Of a stretch of DNA of 9,375 bases, positions 6,321 to 9,375 are shown piece by piece. Source of the DNA: an uncultured Bacteroidota bacterium (lineage in GTDB: Bacteria > Bacteroidota > Bacteroidia > Chitinophagales > Saprospiraceae); the NCBI GenBank assembly GCA_937876435.1, contig CALEIL010000534.1, positions 1 through 9,375 on the forward strand. Reading direction: 5' to 3'. A program made the translations under genes and the position numbers. The notes below the pieces were generated by a model that saw only the letters and a program-made list of their open reading frames with translations, did no database searches and was not told the DNA's origin. Numbering within the stretch: position 1 is the stretch's first letter; every line of letters starts with the position of its first letter.

Positions 6321-7838
6321 TTATACTGGTTTGAGGATCTTTTTCTGACTGGGCGAAAGATTAGCGCGAATGCTGTAAACAAATATCAACCCAAATCCGG
6401 TCGCGAGAATTACGTGGAGGATCAACATCGCGTATTGGTGCAAATACAACCCCATTGCGATGCCAAAAACAAAATAGAGGCTCAGGAATCCTTCCCACCA
6501 CGTATCGGGACTCAATTGAGACGTAAGGTAAAGACTGTGATTCTTATCGCCGCCAGGACTATGCACTTTTGGCGTCCGGACAAATTCGCTTTTTTTTCCG
6601 CGGTATCCCTGTATGACTGCCCTGGAGTGGTGAAAGGACAACCCCATGGAGAAGGCCATAAAAACGGGGAACATCAACACAAATTTTCTGATTTGCTGTA
6701 GACGGGAGCCCGGGGAACGATGGTCATTGCTGGAAACATTGGCTTGAAAAAAGATGAATACGAGGGAAATAATCCCAATGGCAAAGATCAAATAGTATTC
6801 CATGTGGACGTGGAGCCCTGTGATAGCCCATATCATGGGAACCGACAGGATGGCCATTGCAAAAATTAACAAAAATATTGAAGAAGCCGTGAGATGGGCG
6901 GAGGCGTGCACCTTTTTCCAGAAGGGCAAATCTGAATTCCAGATCACCGGAATCAACTTCCGGGCGGTTTCCGCACCTCCCTTCATCCACCTGAATTGCT
7001 GAGATTTGTAGCTCGAAATCTCGGCTGGAAGTTCGGCCGGAGAGCCCACGTCGTCGCGGTACAGTATTTTCCATCCGTGGAGTTGGGCCCGGTAACTGAG
7101 ATCCAGGTCTTCGGTCAAGGTGTCCGCGTGCCAACCACCGGCGTCTAAAATCGTCGACTTGCGCCAGATTCCGGCGGTACCGTTAAACTGGAGCAAATAA
7201 TCGGCCTGGCACCGGGCGTTTTGTTCGATGATAAAATGGACATTGAGTTGGAATGCCTGTACTTCTGTGATCAGCGAATGATGTTGGTTGAGGTGTTCCC
7301 ATCGTGTCTGGACCACGCCTACATCAGGATTTTGGAAAGACGGCACCACCTCCCGGAGGAAGCCAGGTCCGGGCAAGAAATCGGCATCGAAAATAGCGAT
7401 CAGTTCCCCTTTGGCTCTTTGAAGACCGTGCTGCAAGGCCCCCGCTTTATAGCCCGTCCGGTTTTTCCTTTGAATCAATGAAATATCAAATCCTTGTGCC
7501 CGGTATTCGCGTACCTTTTGTTGGCTGATCGTCACCGTTTCGTCGGTGGAATCATCGAGGACCTGGATTTCAAGTTTATCGATAGGGTAGTCCAGCGTAC
7601 AAATGTTGTCGATCAGCCGGCTGACTACGTATTTTTCATTGAATAAAGGCAGCTGGATGGTCACCACTGGGTATTTCTCGATGGAATCGTAATTTTTGCC
7701 GTTTTGAAGGGTATCGCGTCTCTTATTTCTCCGGTATGTGAGAAGGAGTTCCAGTTGCAACAGGTTGAACAACAAGATATACAGAAGAATCAGGCTATAG
7801 AGGATCAGAACGACATAATACACTATTTCCATAATCAT
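6321..7838 (-). CDS. Membrane-bound GT2 glycosyltransferase, cellulose synthase/CslA-like
   Basis: This 505-residue processive family-2 glycosyltransferase begins with a transmembrane segment (~3-34). The cytoplasmic catalytic domain (~57-290) has PVVTIQLPLFNE, DDS (95-97), DAD (151-153), TED (242-244) and QQFRW (280-284), the full D, DxD, TED, QxxRW set of the cellulose synthase class. The motifs indicate use of a nucleotide sugar to extend a beta-linked chain. Several C-terminal membrane segments (~310-370, 395-410, 450-490) would form the export channel. KNRTGYKAGALQHGL and FNGTAGIWRKSTI resemble the plant CslA (mannan/glucomannan) and CslC branch more than bacterial BcsA; no PilZ domain is present, so direct c-di-GMP control is not evident. 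ATG 7838 overlaps the stop of the upstream GT2 gene by one base (TAATG), suggesting translational coupling; ATG 7832 is an alternative. Product sugar unknown; the fold and class are secure. Confidence 0.92.
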   Translation of the reverse strand: MIMEIVYYVVLILYSLILLYILLFNLLQLELLLTYRRNKRRDTLQNGKNYDSIEKYPVVTIQLPLFNEKYVVSRLIDNICTLDYPIDKLEIQVLDDSTDETVTISQQKVREYRAQGFDISLIQRKNRTGYKAGALQHGLQRAKGELIAIFDADFLPGPGFLREVVPSFQNPDVGVVQTRWEHLNQHHSLITEVQAFQLNVHFIIEQNARCQADYLLQFNGTAGIWRKSTILDAGGWHADTLTEDLDLSYRAQLHGWKILYRDDVGSPAELPAEISSYKSQQFRWMKGGAETARKLIPVIWNSDLPFWKKVHASAHLTASSIFLLIFAMAILSVPMIWAITGLHVHMEYYLIFAIGIISLVFIFFQANVSSNDHRSPGSRLQQIRKFVLMFPVFMAFSMGLSFHHSRAVIQGYRGKKSEFVRTPKVHSPGGDKNHSLYLTSQLSPDTWWEGFLSLYFVFGIAMGLYLHQYAMLILHVILATGFGLIFVYSIRANLSPSQKKILKPV

Positions 7839-8530
7839 TAGAGATATTTGAAGATAGTCCAGATGATCTTATGACCCGCCAGTACCGAACCTTTGATGGT
7901 GCCGGAAACTTTGGACACCCCGATTCGAGGCTTATAATCTACGGCTACTTCCTCAGTGACGAGTTTTCGTTTGGCGGCCTTCACCTGCATTTCCACGGTC
8001 CATCCAAAATTGGTGTCTATCATATTCAGTTCCATCAATTTGTCCCATTTGATCGCCCGGAATGGTCCGAGATCGGTAAAATGGTATTCATAGAAAATCC
8101 GGATTAGTCGGGTCGCCAGCCAGTTCCCAAATCGCTGATGGACCTCCATGGCACCCGGTTCCTGCCTGCCCAATGCTCTGGAGCCGATGACCAGATCCAC
8201 GTCATGGGATATAATGGGTTTTACCACCCGGGGCAATTGTTCCGGATAATCGGAGTAATCTCCGTCAATAAAAACGAGGATGTCAGGACATTGTTTCAGA
8301 CTTTTCAGGTATTTCATACCCGTGAGGCAAGCATTGCCGTACCCTTTTTCGGGTGCATGAACCACCAGGGCTCCATGCTGGCGAGCCACCTCCCCGGTAG
8401 AATCCGAACTGTTGTTGTCGCATACGATGATATGCCTCAGCAGGTCTTTGGGCAGGTCATCGATCACCAAACCGATGGATCTTTCTTCATTGTAAGCGGG
8501 GATCAATACGTCAATGACTGCTTTTTCCAA
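7838..8530 (-). CDS. GT2 glycosyltransferase, polyprenyl-phosphate-sugar synthase (DPM1)-like
   Basis: This compact 230-residue GT2 enzyme has no membrane segment. It opens with DVLIPAYNEERSIG (8-20), followed by IIVCDNNSSDST (34-45), the metal-binding IDGDYSDYPEQL (DGD at 89-91), DLVIGSRALG (112-121), FTDLGPFRAI (151-160) and NFGWTVEMQVKA (174-185). This order is that of dolichyl/polyprenyl-phosphate mannose or glucose synthases, which transfer a sugar from a nucleotide donor to a lipid phosphate on the inner face of the membrane. That product is the donor used by GT-C enzymes such as the one encoded at 4689-6014, which makes a functional link plausible. The start is TTG 8530: an in-frame TAG lies just upstream and no ATG precedes the conserved motif. 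A perfect Bacteroidota -7 box lies ~33 bases upstream. It is followed by the coupled CESA-like gene. The exact sugar is unknown. Confidence 0.9.
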   Translation of the reverse strand: MEKAVIDVLIPAYNEERSIGLVIDDLPKDLLRHIIVCDNNSSDSTGEVARQHGALVVHAPEKGYGNACLTGMKYLKSLKQCPDILVFIDGDYSDYPEQLPRVVKPIISHDVDLVIGSRALGRQEPGAMEVHQRFGNWLATRLIRIFYEYHFTDLGPFRAIKWDKLMELNMIDTNFGWTVEMQVKAAKRKLVTEEVAVDYKPRIGVSKVSGTIKGSVLAGHKIIWTIFKYL

Positions 8531-8562
8531 GGTGTTTTTTGTCTATGTGTTCACAGGGATTG

Positions 8563-8570
8563 CAAAGATA
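8563..8570 (-). promoter_or_regulatory. -7 box for the glycosyltransferase operon
   Basis: On the minus strand the sequence reads TATCTTTG, a perfect match to TAnnTTTG, 32 bases upstream of the TTG start at 8530. Transcription would begin near 8556. A clear -33 TTTG is missing at the expected distance (CCTG is found there). The position supports the TTG start. Confidence 0.5.
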
Positions 8571-8585
8571 GCAAGAAATAGTATT

Positions 8586-8649
8586 GGATCAGGTAATAGG
8601 GATCAGGGTACAAGTGTGGGTGTGGGTGTGAAGGGGTAGGGGCAACCCT
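8586..8649 (+). repeat. G-rich tract: direct repeats, canonical G-quadruplex motif and small hairpin
   Basis: GGATCAGG occurs at 8586-8593 and 8600-8607. A hexamer repeat TGTGGG follows (8615-8630, 2.7 copies). From 8618 to 8642 the + strand reads GGG-TGT-GGG-TGTGAA-GGGG-TA-GGGG, four G-runs with loops of 3, 6 and 2 bases, which meets the G3+N1-7 quadruplex rule. The last run is also part of AGGG-GCAA-CCCT (8638-8649), a 4-bp hairpin competing with the quadruplex. The tract lies upstream of the -7 box of the minus-strand operon and upstream of the + lipoprotein gene, so it could affect either promoter. Confidence 0.6.
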
Positions 8650-8742
8650 TGCGATTGCTATTATGATATTGGTGATCAATCAGAAACCAGAAATCTACAT
8701 TCAATCGATCAGGTATTAATCGTAAATCGTAAATTTATTTAT

Positions 8743-8750
8743 AATCTTTG
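8743..8750 (+). promoter_or_regulatory. Candidate -7 box for the lipoprotein gene
   Basis: AATCTTTG differs from TAnnTTTG at one position, and TA also occurs one base further upstream (TAATCTTTG, 8742-8750). Transcription would start near 8757. This favours ATG 8779 over ATG 8758 as the start of the gene, because 8758 would leave almost no leader. No matching -33 box is seen. Confidence 0.3.
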
Positions 8751-8778
8751 CCTTCCTATGATCGTTATCAATTTCTCT

Positions 8779-9375
8779 ATGAATCGACTTCAGAAGAATA
8801 AGCCATACTTATACCTGTTTTGGATCGGAACGGTCGCCATGCTGCTGGGTGTATTTCATTCGTGCCAAAAGATCGAATTTGATACGGGGTCAGCGGTTGA
8901 TATCCGTTTTTCCACCGATACGCTGACCTTTGACACGGTCTTTACCCAGGTGGGATCCACCACCCGGTTTTTCAAAATCCACAACGACGGGAATCGATTT
9001 GCCCGGATCGATGAAGTCAGACTCGCTCAGGAATCATCCGTATTCAGGATCAATGCCGATGGATACCAGGGCCCGGTGATACGCAACCTGGAGATACCAC
9101 CCAATGACAGCGTCTATGTTTTTGTCGAAGTGACGGTAGATCCAGACCAACCGCTCAGCGTCAGTCCTTTTATCATAGAAGAAAATGTAGAAGTGATCAC
9201 GGGGAATGAATCCAGTTCCGTAGTCATCAATGCGTGGGGCCAGAACGCCAACTATATCCCATCCCTGAAAGGAGCCAAAAGGCAGGTTTTGATAACGTGC
9301 GATATGAATACCTGGACCTGGGATGACCCCAAACCGTATGTGATCTACGAGTCGGAAGAACCGCCGACCGTCAAC
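8779..9375 (+). CDS. Bacteroidota conserved lipoprotein, 3' end outside window
   Basis: The protein starts MNRLQKNKPYLY and continues LFWIGTVAMLLGVFHSC, a signal peptide with a weak lipobox (FHSC), so it is probably lipid-anchored in the envelope. The mature part reads IRFSTDTLTFDTVFTQVGSTTRFFKIHNDG and then PPNDSVYVFVEVTVDP, a beta-sandwich (immunoglobulin/ASPM-like) pattern found in a lipoprotein group that I know from many Bacteroidota genomes, usually annotated hypothetical. FSTDTLTFDTVFT is the hallmark of that group, and NAWGQNANYIP follows as in its relatives. No catalytic motif is visible. At least 199 residues are encoded before the window ends; the frame is open with no stop. An earlier in-frame ATG at 8758 adds seven residues but fits the signal peptide less well. 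It is transcribed divergently from the glycosyltransferase operon and no functional link is shown. Confidence 0.8.
   Translation, partial: MNRLQKNKPYLYLFWIGTVAMLLGVFHSCQKIEFDTGSAVDIRFSTDTLTFDTVFTQVGSTTRFFKIHNDGNRFARIDEVRLAQESSVFRINADGYQGPVIRNLEIPPNDSVYVFVEVTVDPDQPLSVSPFIIEENVEVITGNESSSVVINAWGQNANYIPSLKGAKRQVLITCDMNTWTWDDPKPYVIYESEEPPTVN

Noticed and set aside
6291..6701. 136-residue + strand open frame downstream of the orphan promoter-like sequence
   Set aside because: Mostly antisense to the CESA-like gene; composition is not protein-like. It was considered as the target of the promoter at 6167 but is not supported.
8138..8581. 147-residue + strand open frame
   Set aside because: It is antisense to the GT2 gene, whose motifs are unmistakable; codon-pattern shadow.

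Overview
The window looks like chromosomal DNA of a Bacteroidota bacterium, most likely Saprospirales-like. The evidence is a Bacteroidota-type lipoprotein at the right edge, a WYL regulator of the type common in this phylum, no convincing Shine-Dalgarno sequences, and promoter boxes resembling TAnnTTTG instead of the E. coli -35/-10 pair. The lineage below phylum is inference. Coding DNA is close to half G+C, but the first ~640 bases are clearly AT-rich.

Left part (1-2442): a decayed stretch. An AT-rich leader holds no gene. It is followed by the remains of a small helix-turn-helix (XRE/HigA-like) gene, broken by a one-base frameshift and cut off at about 662. The cut falls exactly where the 3' end of an opposite-strand flavin amine oxidase begins. 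That oxidase is also dead: its FAD-binding N-terminus is missing and it has an in-frame TGA. Its truncated end lies next to a perfect short hairpin, followed by ~590 bases without a recognisable gene but with several inverted repeats.

Middle (2443-4699): an intact WYL-domain transcription factor on + converges with a lipoprotein formylglycine-generating-enzyme homologue on -. The gap between them holds four consecutive perfect hairpins, each with a 3-nt loop and a GC/GC apex. The last one covers the stop codon of the lipoprotein gene.

Right part (4689-8530, all -): glycan genes. A polyprenyl-phosphate-sugar synthase-like GT2 overlaps by one base a membrane-bound, processive CESA-like GT2. 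After a ~300 bp gap comes a multi-spanning GT-C glycosyltransferase that overlaps the FGE-like gene. A reasonable model is that the soluble GT2 makes a lipid-linked sugar donor, the GT-C enzyme uses it outside the membrane, and the CESA-like enzyme polymerises a beta-linked glycan. The sugars and the product cannot be read from sequence. The gap between the two pairs carries a +-strand promoter-like sequence and a foldable segment with no gene downstream.

Right edge (8531-9375): a divergent intergenic region with a canonical G-quadruplex motif separates the glycan genes from a +-strand lipoprotein gene that runs off the window.
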